Shown piece by piece: positions 51,556-59,449 of a stretch of 64,000 nt of DNA. How positions within the stretch are numbered: the first letter of the stretch is position 1; each line of letters opens with the position of its first letter. The notes below the pieces were generated by a model. The model was not told where the DNA came from. It was given only the letters and a program-made list of their open reading frames with translations, and searched no databases. This stretch comes from Sphingobium faniae. GTDB lineage: Bacteria; Pseudomonadota; Alphaproteobacteria; Sphingomonadales; Sphingomonadaceae. Where the stretch lies: contig FMTU01000006.1 of assembly GCA_900100475.1 (NCBI GenBank), positions 62,001 through 126,000 of the forward strand. Reading direction: 5' to 3'. The position numbers and the translations under genes were made by a program.

Positions 51556-53862
51556 ATGAAGGCTCGTCAGTCCCTGCGTATCATCGCGCTCGCATCCGCC
51601 GCATGGGGCGGCGCGGCCGCGCTTCCCGTCCTCGCGCAGGACGAAACGCCCGGCTTCGACAGCGGCAGCGACATCATCGTCACCGCCCGCCGCCGGGAGG
51701 AAAACATCCTCGACGTGCCGGTATCCGTCACCGCCATTTCATCGGACAGCCTGACCAAGATGCAGGCCAACGACATGTCGGGCATCCAGGGCGCGGTCCC
51801 CAACGTCAATCTGGTGCAGGGCCGCGGCTCCACCTCCAATTCCAACTTCTTCATTCGCGGCATCGGTCAGCCCGACGCGTTGCAGACCTTCGATCCGGCG
51901 GTCGGCACCTATGTCGATGGCATCTATTTCAGCCGCATCCAGGGCGCGCTGGTGAACCTGTTCGACGTGGAGCGGGTGGAAGTGCTGCGCGGCCCCCAGG
52001 GCACGCTCTATGGCAAGAACACCATCGGCGGCGCGGTCAACATCGTCAGCCGCAAGCCCAGCACCACCGATTTCAAGGCGATGGGCAGCCTGACCTATGG
52101 CAGCTATGACACATGGCTGGCCAACGGCTATGTTTCCGCGCCGCTCATTCAGGACAAGCTCGCCCTCAGCATCGCGGGCGTCTATGACAAGCGCGACGGC
52201 ACCGTCACCGATCCGCTGACGGGCCGCAAATATAATGATCGCGACACGCAGGCCGGCCGCGCCATCCTGCGCGCCACGCCCAGCGAGCGGCTGGAACTGA
52301 TCCTGTCGGGCGACTATACGCGCCAGCGCACGGCTGCGACGCTGGGCTACGCCACCGCGCCACTGATCAATGTCGACCTGGGATCGGGCGCGCTCCCGGT
52401 GGTGAAGCCCGCTTATCCTTATGGCGATTATGATTACAAGGCATCGACCAGCCTCGCCCCGGGGCAGGGGCAGCGGCTCGACCATTGGGGCCTGTCCTTC
52501 ACCGCCAATTTCGAATTGAACGATGCGGTGACGCTGACTTCGATCACCGGCTATCGCAAGCTCAAGCCGGATTATTATATCGACTTCGACGCCACCGAAC
52601 TGGAAGTGGCCGATGCCTTTGTCGGCGTGCGGCAAAAGCAGTTCAGCCAGGAACTTCAGCTCAAATATGACAGCGGTCCGCTGTCGGGCGTGTTCGGCCT
52701 CTATTATCTGAATGAGACGATCCGTTCGCATCAGGAAAGCTATGACGACAATTATTTGCAGTTCCTCACCGCTCCGCTGACCTTCACGCGCTTCATCGAC
52801 GATCATCAGAATGTAAAAAGCTACGCAGCTTTCGGTCAGCTCACCTATGACCTGACGGAGCAGCTTTCGATCACGGCGGGCCTGCGCTACACCAAGGAGC
52901 GCAAGCGCTATACCCGCTCGACCTATACCGAGCTGGGAGGCGCGGAGACCCCGCCCTATCTGTTCCCCGGCAGCCTGCCCGCGCCCTATAACGACCTCGA
53001 CCATGTCGATTTCGACGCATGGACGCCGATGGCGACCCTGTCCTACAAGCCGACCCGCGACACGCTGCTCTATGCGACCGTTTCGCGCGGCTTCAAGTCG
53101 GGCGGCTTCAACGGCCGCGTCAATGGCGAGAGCGACGTCACGCAGGTCATCGACGGCGTTCCCACCATCGTCCCCTATTTCAAGCCGGAAACGGTCTGGA
53201 GCTATGAAGCGGGGGCCAAGGGCAGCTTCCTCAATGGCCGGGTGAACCTGTCGGCGGCGGCCTTCTATTCCGATTACAAGGATTTCCAGGCTCGCGTCGG
53301 CGGCGACAATAGCGGCCTGACAAGCGGTTCCTTCCCGGTCATCAACGCGGGCAAGCTGCGCATCTGGGGCGTGGAGTTCGAAGCGTCGGTGAAGCCGGTC
53401 CGCAACCTCAACATTGCAGCGTCGGTCGGCTATCTCAATGCCGAATATAAGGAGTTCAACGACGGCCGCCGCGCACCAGGCTTCTCCTGCAACCCGACGG
53501 GCGCCGCCATCGTCTGCAAGCCGCCCTTCGCCCCGCCGATGACGATGCGGCTGGCGGCGGATTATACCGTGCCGCTGGGCAGCGCGGCGCTGACCTTTGG
53601 CGGGGACATGCGCTTCGTCGACAAGCAATGGCTGTCGGTGGATAATCGCCCGGGCCTGTACGAAGACGGCTACGCCATCGCCAATGCCTATGTTCAGGCG
53701 GATTTCGCGGACGGCAAATATTATCTGCGCGGCGCGGTGAAGAACGCCTTCAAGGAACTCTACAAGACCGATGGCCAGGAATTTTCCAGCGTGGGCAATA
53801 TCCAGACCGTCTATTATGGCGATCCGCGCACCTGGACGATCACGGCGGGTTTCCGTTTCTAG
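51556..53862 (+). CDS. TonB-dependent outer-membrane receptor
   Basis: A 768-residue protein from ATG 51556 behind AGGAGAGGA. A signal peptide ends at LPVLAQ. The TonB box region is DIIVTARRREENILDVPVSVTAIS, as in the iron-complex-type receptors that are abundant in sphingomonads. The plug includes SNFFIRGIGQ, GTYVDGIYFSR and VEVLRGPQGTLYGKNTIGGAVNIV. A 22-strand barrel with a terminal Phe (TITAGFRF) follows. It takes up a scarce or aromatic nutrient using proton-motive energy through TonB-ExbBD. The divergent TetR and the MFS gene 55 bp downstream suggest a dedicated uptake system. Its stop codon lies in a palindromic element. Confidence 0.95.
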   Translation: MKARQSLRIIALASAAWGGAAALPVLAQDETPGFDSGSDIIVTARRREENILDVPVSVTAISSDSLTKMQANDMSGIQGAVPNVNLVQGRGSTSNSNFFIRGIGQPDALQTFDPAVGTYVDGIYFSRIQGALVNLFDVERVEVLRGPQGTLYGKNTIGGAVNIVSRKPSTTDFKAMGSLTYGSYDTWLANGYVSAPLIQDKLALSIAGVYDKRDGTVTDPLTGRKYNDRDTQAGRAILRATPSERLELILSGDYTRQRTAATLGYATAPLINVDLGSGALPVVKPAYPYGDYDYKASTSLAPGQGQRLDHWGLSFTANFELNDAVTLTSITGYRKLKPDYYIDFDATELEVADAFVGVRQKQFSQELQLKYDSGPLSGVFGLYYLNETIRSHQESYDDNYLQFLTAPLTFTRFIDDHQNVKSYAAFGQLTYDLTEQLSITAGLRYTKERKRYTRSTYTELGGAETPPYLFPGSLPAPYNDLDHVDFDAWTPMATLSYKPTRDTLLYATVSRGFKSGGFNGRVNGESDVTQVIDGVPTIVPYFKPETVWSYEAGAKGSFLNGRVNLSAAAFYSDYKDFQARVGGDNSGLTSGSFPVINAGKLRIWGVEFEASVKPVRNLNIAASVGYLNAEYKEFNDGRRAPGFSCNPTGAAIVCKPPFAPPMTMRLAADYTVPLGSAALTFGGDMRFVDKQWLSVDNRPGLYEDGYAIANAYVQADFADGKYYLRGAVKNAFKELYKTDGQEFSSVGNIQTVYYGDPRTWTITAGFRF

Positions 53863-53893
53863 AGCGATTTCCAAGCGATCGGAAACCGCTCTA
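53859..53893. repeat. Short CTAGAG-ended palindrome at the receptor stop codon
   Basis: CTAGAGCGATTTCC and GGAAACCGCTCTA pair with one mismatch around an 8-nt loop. The TAG at 53860-53862 is the receptor's stop codon. It has the same end motif as the longer elements at 4513, 26197 and 50593. It may weaken transcription between receptor and MFS genes. Confidence 0.7.
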
Positions 53894-53917
53894 AAAGGTT
53901 GAAGGGATCATAGCAGC

Positions 53918-55189
53918 ATGGCGTCACAGGTGCGTGAAGCAGCAGGAAGCGGCTATCGCGCGCTTGTCCTTGCCATGCTGCTGCTGGTCTATACCTTCAA
54001 CTTTCTCGACCGGCAGATCCTCGGCATCCTCGCCGGGCCGATCAAGGCGGAACTGGGGCTGAGCGACACCCAGCTCGGCGCGCTGGGCGGCATCGCTTTC
54101 GCGATCCTCTATTCGACGCTCGCCATTCCGCTGGCGCTGCTGGCCGACCGGACCAGCCGCACATGGGTCATCACCGTCAGCCTTGCGGTATGGAGCGGCT
54201 TCACCGCGCTCTGCGGCATGGCGGGCAGCTTTGCGCAGATGTTCCTCTTCCGCATCGGGGTCGGCGTGGGGGAAGCAGGCGGGGTCGCCCCTTCCTATGC
54301 CGTCATCTCCGATTATTTTCCGCAGGAACAGCGCGCCCGCGCCCTTTCCATCTATTCGCTCGGCATCCCGCTGGGTTCGGCGGGCGGCGTCCTGCTGGGC
54401 GGCTATATCGCGCAGACGGTCGAATGGCGGACGGCCTTCATCGTCGTCGGTCTGGCGGGCCTGCTGATCGCCCCGCTCTTCCGCCTCACCGTGCGCGAGC
54501 CTGTTCGCCCGCCGGTGCAGGCCGACGCCATCCCGGTGTCCGCCGTATTCGGCATCCTTGCCGCCAAGCGCAGCTTCTGGCTGCTCGCGTTGGGCGCGGC
54601 CTGCTCGTCGCTCTGCGGCTATGGCGTGGCCTTCTGGCTCCCCAGCCTGCTGATGCGCAGTTTCGGCCTGGACCTGATGGGCGCGGGCCAGTTCCTGGGC
54701 GCGCTACTGCTGATCGGCGGGGTGGCGGGCGTGCTGCTGGGCGGCTGGCTGGGCGATCGGATCGGAAGCCGGGACAAGGCCGCCTATGCCTGGATTCCCG
54801 CCGCCAGCTATATCGTCGGCATGCCGCTGTTCGTCATCGGCGTGCTGTCGGACAGCGTCACCTTCGCCTTCTGCCTGTTCCTGATCCCGCAGGCGCTGGT
54901 CTATGTCTGGCTGGGGCCGGTGCTCACCGCGGTCCAGCATCTGGTCCCCGCGCATATGCGCGCGACCGCTTCGGCGACCTTCCTGCTCATCAACAATCTG
55001 GTGGGTCTGGGGCTGGGTAGTTGGGCCGTCGGCGCCTTGTCGGATGCGCTCACCCCGCAATTTGGCGGGGAGGCCCTGCGCTACGCGATCGTGGCGGCCC
55101 TGGGCTTCTACCTGCTCGCCGGCCTGTTCATGGCGCTCGCAGGCAAGGCGCTCCGCAAGGATTGGGTCGATACCACCGTTGGGGGGTAA
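53918..55189 (+). CDS. MFS transporter, spinster-like
   Basis: A 423-residue inner-membrane protein with twelve hydrophobic segments. TM1 reads LLLVYTFNFLDRQILGIL; the motif A-like loop is ADRTSRTWVI; RIGVGVGEAGGVAPSYAVISDYFP near residue 115 is typical of the spinster-like/anion-cation symporter branch common in sphingomonads. It follows the TonB-dependent receptor gene and probably moves the same compound across the inner membrane. Substrate unknown. The next 240 bp hold no gene I can support. Confidence 0.92.
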   Translation: MASQVREAAGSGYRALVLAMLLLVYTFNFLDRQILGILAGPIKAELGLSDTQLGALGGIAFAILYSTLAIPLALLADRTSRTWVITVSLAVWSGFTALCGMAGSFAQMFLFRIGVGVGEAGGVAPSYAVISDYFPQEQRARALSIYSLGIPLGSAGGVLLGGYIAQTVEWRTAFIVVGLAGLLIAPLFRLTVREPVRPPVQADAIPVSAVFGILAAKRSFWLLALGAACSSLCGYGVAFWLPSLLMRSFGLDLMGAGQFLGALLLIGGVAGVLLGGWLGDRIGSRDKAAYAWIPAASYIVGMPLFVIGVLSDSVTFAFCLFLIPQALVYVWLGPVLTAVQHLVPAHMRATASATFLLINNLVGLGLGSWAVGALSDALTPQFGGEALRYAIVAALGFYLLAGLFMALAGKALRKDWVDTTVGG

Positions 55190-55429
55190 TGCCCCGACAA
55201 ACGCTCTGCCTGGATTTCAACCACCGCCATCGGTCGTCACCGCGCTATCCGGCGACGATCACGATAGCCACGGCGCTTCAGAATGAAGCCAGCGTCGTTT
55301 GCCCATATGAGCAAGCCGCTTTGCGTAATCGTGCCAAAGAACCAGCCCTTGCCCATGCGGCGCGGATGATGGATATGCGGGCGGAGCGCCAGAGGGCAGG
55401 CGCGGGTTGCAAGGGGATATGACCGGAAT

Positions 55430-55708
55430 ATGCTGTTGTTTCGCGGCAAGGAGTCCAATCCCCGTTCGCTGGTGAAGGCGATTAGCTGGCGCACGCTGGG
55501 CAGCATCGACACCTTCATCCTCGGCCTGCTCTTCACGCAGAATGTGAAAGCGGCGGGCGCCATCGCCTCGACCGAAGTGGTGACCAAGATCCTGCTCTAT
55601 TATTTCCATGAACGCGCATGGGCGCAGATCGACTGGGGCCTGCCCAGGGGCCAGCCGCCAGAGCAGATGGAGGACGCGCTGCCCGAACAGGAAAGCGTGC
55701 CGACATGA
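55430..55708 (+). CDS. DUF2061 small membrane protein
   Basis: A 92-residue protein starting MLLFRGKESNPRSLVKAISWRTLGSIDTF. The pattern SLVKAISWRTLGSIDTFILG and the second hydrophobic segment (AIASTEVVTKILLYYFHERAW) match DUF2061, small inner-membrane proteins with two helices. In other bacteria they are often found beside sulfate-assimilation or transport genes, but the function is unsettled. Its stop overlaps the start of the DUF2721 gene (ATGA), so it is the first gene of a three-gene operon. Confidence 0.85.
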   Translation: MLLFRGKESNPRSLVKAISWRTLGSIDTFILGLLFTQNVKAAGAIASTEVVTKILLYYFHERAWAQIDWGLPRGQPPEQMEDALPEQESVPT

Positions 55709-56190
55709 TCCCCCTGCCCCAGGTCTCGCAGGTCGCGCAGACGATCCAGCTCGCGCTTGCCCCGGTCTTTCTGTTGGCGGGCATCGGCGCTTTTTTGAAC
55801 GTCTGCGTGGGACGTCTGGCGCGGATCATCGACCGGGCGCGGCTGGTGGAAAAGCTGGTGCTTTCTTCACGCGGCAAGGAACATGACCGGATGGTGAGCG
55901 AAATCCGGGTTCTCGACCGGCGGATGAGCGTCGTCAATATCGCGATCTTTCTGTCGGTCGCGAGCGCATGCGCCATTTGCCTGGTCGTCATCCTGCTGTT
56001 CGCGGCCGAACTGTTCGACGCGCATATGGGCAGGGTCATCGCGATCCTCTTCAGTCTGGCCATGGTCCTGCTGGCGGCGGCCTTCGCCACCTTCATTCTG
56101 GAAATCCGGCTGGCCTCGCGCACCATCCATATCCGCAACGAAGTGCTGTTTCACAAGGTCGAGGATGAGGGGGGAACGGAAAAACCATGA
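55705..56190 (+). CDS. DUF2721 membrane protein
   Basis: A 161-residue protein with helices near residues 18-35 (LAPVFLLAGIGAFLNVCVG), 75-98 and 105-130. The signature VGRLARIIDRARLVE follows the first helix, as in DUF2721 proteins. The function of the family is unknown. Both ends overlap neighbours by 4 bp (ATGA), upstream with DUF2061 and downstream with the [2Fe-2S] protein, so the three are translated together. Confidence 0.88.
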   Translation: MIPLPQVSQVAQTIQLALAPVFLLAGIGAFLNVCVGRLARIIDRARLVEKLVLSSRGKEHDRMVSEIRVLDRRMSVVNIAIFLSVASACAICLVVILLFAAELFDAHMGRVIAILFSLAMVLLAAAFATFILEIRLASRTIHIRNEVLFHKVEDEGGTEKP

Positions 56191-56723
56191 CCCGCTTCAC
56201 GGTGAACGACCGGCCGGTCCAGTATCGCATGGACCCCGATACCCCGCTGCTCTGGGCGCTGCGCGATGCGTCCAACCTGACCGGCGTCAAATATGGATGC
56301 GGCACCGGCGATTGCGGAGCCTGCACCGTCGATATCGACGGGGAGGCGGTACGGTCCTGCCAGGTCAGCATCGCCCAGACCGAAGGACGATTCGTCACCA
56401 CCATCGAAGCGCTCTCGCCCGACCGGGGGCATCCGGTGCAACAGGCTTTCGCGGCCGACAATGTATCGCAATGCGGCTATTGCATCCCCGGCATGGTGAT
56501 GGCGGCGTCCGTGCTGCTGCGGCGGAACAACGATCCGAGCGATGAAGAGATCGACGCGGCGATCATCAATATCTGCCGCTGCGGCATCTATCCCCGTCTG
56601 CGCGGCGCGATCCAGCGCGCGGGACGGATCATGCGCGGCGAGGAACAGGTCGCCGCCGCCCCGCCGCCCGGCATCACGCCGGAAGAAGCGGCCCGCGCCG
56701 TGCCCGCGCTGCGGAAACCGTGA
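56187..56723 (+). CDS. [2Fe-2S] small subunit of a xanthine-oxidase-family dehydrogenase (IorA-like)
   Basis: A 178-residue protein. The plant-type cluster motif KYGCGTGDCGACTVDIDG plus RSC (near residues 37-62) and the second cluster motif SQCGYCIPGM...CRCGIYPR (near 99-140) are complete. This is the arrangement of isoquinoline 1-oxidoreductase alpha and aldehyde dehydrogenase small subunits, which pass electrons from a molybdopterin subunit. A Pro/Ala-rich tail of about 25 residues is extra. The large molybdopterin subunit is not encoded next to it; the following gene is RcnB-like, so its partner must be elsewhere or absent. Confidence 0.92.
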   Translation: MTRFTVNDRPVQYRMDPDTPLLWALRDASNLTGVKYGCGTGDCGACTVDIDGEAVRSCQVSIAQTEGRFVTTIEALSPDRGHPVQQAFAADNVSQCGYCIPGMVMAASVLLRRNNDPSDEEIDAAIINICRCGIYPRLRGAIQRAGRIMRGEEQVAAAPPPGITPEEAARAVPALRKP

Positions 56724-56863
56724 TTGCGGGCCATTTCCATACGCCTTCCGTTCTTGCCGTTTCTTTCAAATCGCTGACGGCCCGGTTCAGCACCACGACA
56801 TCGCCTTGCCTGCATAAGGATGCCATGAGGGGCGCAATGCCCCGTGCAAGGAAAGCAACGACG

Positions 56864-57829
56864 ATGTTGAGGAAAGTCATGCTGGCGGGCCTGATGGCCG
56901 CCACGGCGCTGGGCGGGATCGCACCCGCCTACGCGCAGAGCTGGGGCGAACGGATGCGCGGTCGCATGGAACAGCCATCCGGGCATGCGCGGGATCAGGC
57001 CCGGTCCGTCGGCGACGCTCAACGTGGCGCAGGGCGCGAGCGGCCCAACCGGCCTGCGCCCGACCGATCTGTGACGCCGCGCGCCGAAAGACCCGCGCAG
57101 AATGGGCAGCAGCGCGCGCGGCAGGATCGCGCCGCGCCCAATGTGCGGCCTTCGCCGCAGCAGCGCACCGAATCGCGCTGGAACGGAAATGACCGCAATC
57201 GTGTTGAACCCCGACCGGGCACTCGCCCCGGCTGGCAGAGCGCGGCCGGGCAGAACAACCGGCCCGACGCGCGTCCGGGCAACCGGCCCGATGCGCGGCA
57301 GCCATCGCGTGATCGTCAGAATGATCGCCGCGCCGGCGACAATCGCCGTTGGGACAATGAACGGCGGGCGGACAATGATCGCCGATGGAACGACAACCGC
57401 CGGAACGATCGGGACGATCGCAACCGGGACAACCGGCGCTGGAGCGACAATCGCGACCGGAACGGCGCATGGGCCAATAGTCGCTTCGACGACCGGACGC
57501 GCTGGAACAACCAGCGGCGCTGGAACAATGGCTGGCGCAACGACCGGCGTTATGACTGGCGCGACTATCGGGGGCGCTATGGCGATCGTTACCGGGTCGG
57601 GCGCTATCATGCGCCGCGCGGATGGGATTATGGTTATCGCCGTTTTTCCATCGGGTTTTTCCTGGGCGCGCCGCTCTATGCCAACAGTTACTGGCTGGAC
57701 GATCCATGGTCCTACCGCCTGCCACCCGCTTACGGCACATTGCGCTGGGTCCGCTATTATGACGACGCTCTGCTGGTCGACATTCGCGACGGCTATGTGG
57801 TCGACGTGATCCACGACTTCTTCTGGTAA
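56864..57829 (+). CDS. RcnB-family periplasmic protein with long Arg/Asn/Asp/Pro-rich region
   Basis: A 321-residue protein from ATG 56864; signal peptide MLRKVMLAGLMAATALGGIAPAYAQ. Residues about 35-150 are rich in Arg-Pro units (RPNRPAP, RPGTRPGWQ, NRPDARPGNRPDARQ). Residues about 150-240 consist of near-repeats of RRWNDNRRNDRDDRN type. The C-terminal 60 residues (WSYRLPPAYGTLRWVRYYDDALLVDIRDGYVVDVIHDFFW) are the RcnB/DUF-type domain, in E. coli linked to nickel/cobalt homeostasis. The paralogue at 58770 has the same end domain. A terminator follows at 57863. Confidence 0.85.
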   Translation: MLRKVMLAGLMAATALGGIAPAYAQSWGERMRGRMEQPSGHARDQARSVGDAQRGAGRERPNRPAPDRSVTPRAERPAQNGQQRARQDRAAPNVRPSPQQRTESRWNGNDRNRVEPRPGTRPGWQSAAGQNNRPDARPGNRPDARQPSRDRQNDRRAGDNRRWDNERRADNDRRWNDNRRNDRDDRNRDNRRWSDNRDRNGAWANSRFDDRTRWNNQRRWNNGWRNDRRYDWRDYRGRYGDRYRVGRYHAPRGWDYGYRRFSIGFFLGAPLYANSYWLDDPWSYRLPPAYGTLRWVRYYDDALLVDIRDGYVVDVIHDFFW

Positions 57830-57862
57830 CCGGCTTCCTGGACTGGCCTTCAGGAACCACTC

Positions 57863-57887
57863 GGCCCGGAGCCATGTGCTCCGGGCC
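57863..57887 (+). terminator. Intrinsic terminator after the RcnB-like gene
   Basis: A perfect 10-bp stem GGCCCGGAGC / GCTCCGGGCC with a 5-nt loop, followed by ATTTTCATTTG. Confidence 0.85.
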
Positions 57888-57931
57888 ATTTTCATTTGCG
57901 CCAGCGCCATGACCGATGGCAGGAGGACGCG

Positions 57932-58609
57932 ATGAGCGAGATCATCGACGATGGCGGCATCGCTTCCGCCGCCCGCGCCGCCATAGGGGACGCCGTCCGC
58001 GCGCGGCTGGACCGCAATCCCATGGTGCACCGGATCGACACACCGCATCTGGAAATCTACGGACGGCAGGATTTTCTGAGCGCGGAGGAATGCGCGGGCC
58101 TGCGCGCGATGATCGACGCGGACGCGCAGCCCTCCACGCTCTTTTCCGGTAGCGCCAATGCCGAATATCGCACCAGCCATAGCTGCCATCTCAGCCCATG
58201 GACCCCGCTGGTGGAGACGGTGACGCAGCGCATCTGCGCGATCACCGGCATCGCACCCGAAACCGGCGAGACCTTGCAGGGGCAACGCTATACGCAGGGA
58301 CAGGAATATAAGACCCATTGCGACTTCTTCCCCGTCACCGCCAGCTATTGGCCGCGCATGTTGCAAAGCGGGGGGCAGCGGTGCTGGACGGCGATGATCT
58401 ATCTGTCCGCCGTCGCGGAAGGCGGAGAAACGCAATTCCCCCAATGCGAATTCATGGTGCCGCCGGTTGAAGGCATGATCCTGATCTGGAACAATCTGGA
58501 CCGCGAGGGCGCGCCCAACGATTATAGCCTGCACGCCGCCCGCCCGGTCCTGCGCGGCGCCAAATATGTGGTCACCAAATGGTTCCGCGAGCGCCCGTGG
58601 ACGCCCTGA
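57932..58609 (+). CDS. Prolyl-4-hydroxylase-type 2OG-Fe(II) oxygenase
   Basis: A 225-residue protein from ATG 57932 with AGGAGG upstream. The P4Hc core has the iron ligands in YKTHCDFFPV (His and Asp near residues 131-133) and in the later YSLHAARPVLRGAKYVVTKWFRERPW (His near 200, followed by the 2OG-binding Lys). The region LSAEECAGLRAMIDA at the N-terminus is typical of the family. No signal peptide is seen. It lies between two genes for RcnB-like proteins, one of them very Pro/Arg-rich. That makes a protein-hydroxylation role imaginable, but RcnB proteins are exported and this enzyme appears cytosolic. Confidence 0.9.
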   Translation: MSEIIDDGGIASAARAAIGDAVRARLDRNPMVHRIDTPHLEIYGRQDFLSAEECAGLRAMIDADAQPSTLFSGSANAEYRTSHSCHLSPWTPLVETVTQRICAITGIAPETGETLQGQRYTQGQEYKTHCDFFPVTASYWPRMLQSGGQRCWTAMIYLSAVAEGGETQFPQCEFMVPPVEGMILIWNNLDREGAPNDYSLHAARPVLRGAKYVVTKWFRERPWTP

Positions 58610-58769
58610 AGGCCGGTTACATCTTGCGACATAAATGACTGATTCCTGACAGCTTCATTCCCGGCCGGTTCAGGCGGCGAGGCGCATATCCGCATCATGG
58701 ACGAAGGAACCGGCGACCATCCCACAGGGTTGATCCCGCCGTTCCACGTCAGACGATGGGAGACAGATT

Positions 58770-59240
58770 ATGCGTAAATGGATCATATTGGGACTGATCG
58801 CAGCGACCGCGGCGCCGGGCGTCGCGTCGGCCCAGTCGGCGGCGGAATTGCGCCGTGACCGCCATGAAGTGCGGCAGGACCAGCGCGACCTGCGCAACGC
58901 CCAGCGCCATGGCGACCGCCGCGACGTGCGGGAGGCTCGCCGGGACGTACGCGATTCCCGTCGCGAATATCGCGAGGATTGGCGGGACTATCGCCGCAGC
59001 CACCGCGACGTTTACCGCGCGGGCAACTGGCGCGCGCCCTTCCGCTATTCGCGCTGGGACGCCGGGGCGCAGTTGCGGCCGGCCTATTACAGCTCACGCT
59101 ATTATATCAGCGATCCCTATCGCTACCGCCTGCCCCGTCCGGGCGCCAATATGCGTTGGGTGCGGCACTATAATGACGTATTGCTGGTCAATATCCGTAC
59201 CGGCCGCGTCGCGCAGGTGCATCGCGGCTTCTTCTGGTAA
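58770..59240 (+). CDS. RcnB-family periplasmic protein
   Basis: A 156-residue protein from ATG 58770 with GGGAGA upstream; signal peptide MRKWIILGLIAATAAPGVASAQ. A charged helical region with repeating Arg-Asp units (RRDRHEVRQDQRDLRNAQR...) spans about residues 27-80. The C-terminal YRLPRPGANMRWVRHYNDVLLVNIRTGRVAQVHRGFFW is the RcnB-like domain. It is a shorter paralogue of the protein at 56864-57829. Function in the family ranges from metal homeostasis to envelope stress; nothing here decides. Confidence 0.87.
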   Translation: MRKWIILGLIAATAAPGVASAQSAAELRRDRHEVRQDQRDLRNAQRHGDRRDVREARRDVRDSRREYREDWRDYRRSHRDVYRAGNWRAPFRYSRWDAGAQLRPAYYSSRYYISDPYRYRLPRPGANMRWVRHYNDVLLVNIRTGRVAQVHRGFFW

Positions 59241-59265
59241 GCGCGGCCCCAAGGGCTGACGCAAA

Positions 59266-59298
59266 AACGGCTCCGGGTTCCCTTTCCCCGGAGCCGTT
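59266..59298 (+). terminator. Intrinsic terminator after second RcnB-like gene
   Basis: A perfect 12-bp stem AACGGCTCCGGG / CCCGGAGCCGTT with a 9-nt loop, followed by CGTCTTTTG. It lies 25 bp after the stop codon. Confidence 0.85.
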
Positions 59299-59449
59299 CG
59301 TCTTTTGCCCGACAGCAAATAGCGTCCCCTTGGCCGCGCCGCTCGTTTCCGGGCGGGCGCGGCCGATGGCGCGCGAAGCGCCATCAGTCCGAAAGGGGGG
59401 TGGACCGTGCGCTAAACGATCCGGGGGAAAATAAGTTCCTCGCGCCGCA

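Noticed and set aside
55190..55429. Possible small gene between the MFS and DUF2061 genes
   Set aside because: Open frames exist on both strands, but they overlap the neighbouring gene or lack a ribosome site and family features; I see nothing supportable here.
57350..57500. CRISPR-like or tandem DNA repeats
   Set aside because: The repeats are codon-level repeats of an Arg/Asn/Asp-rich protein segment with no spacer structure.
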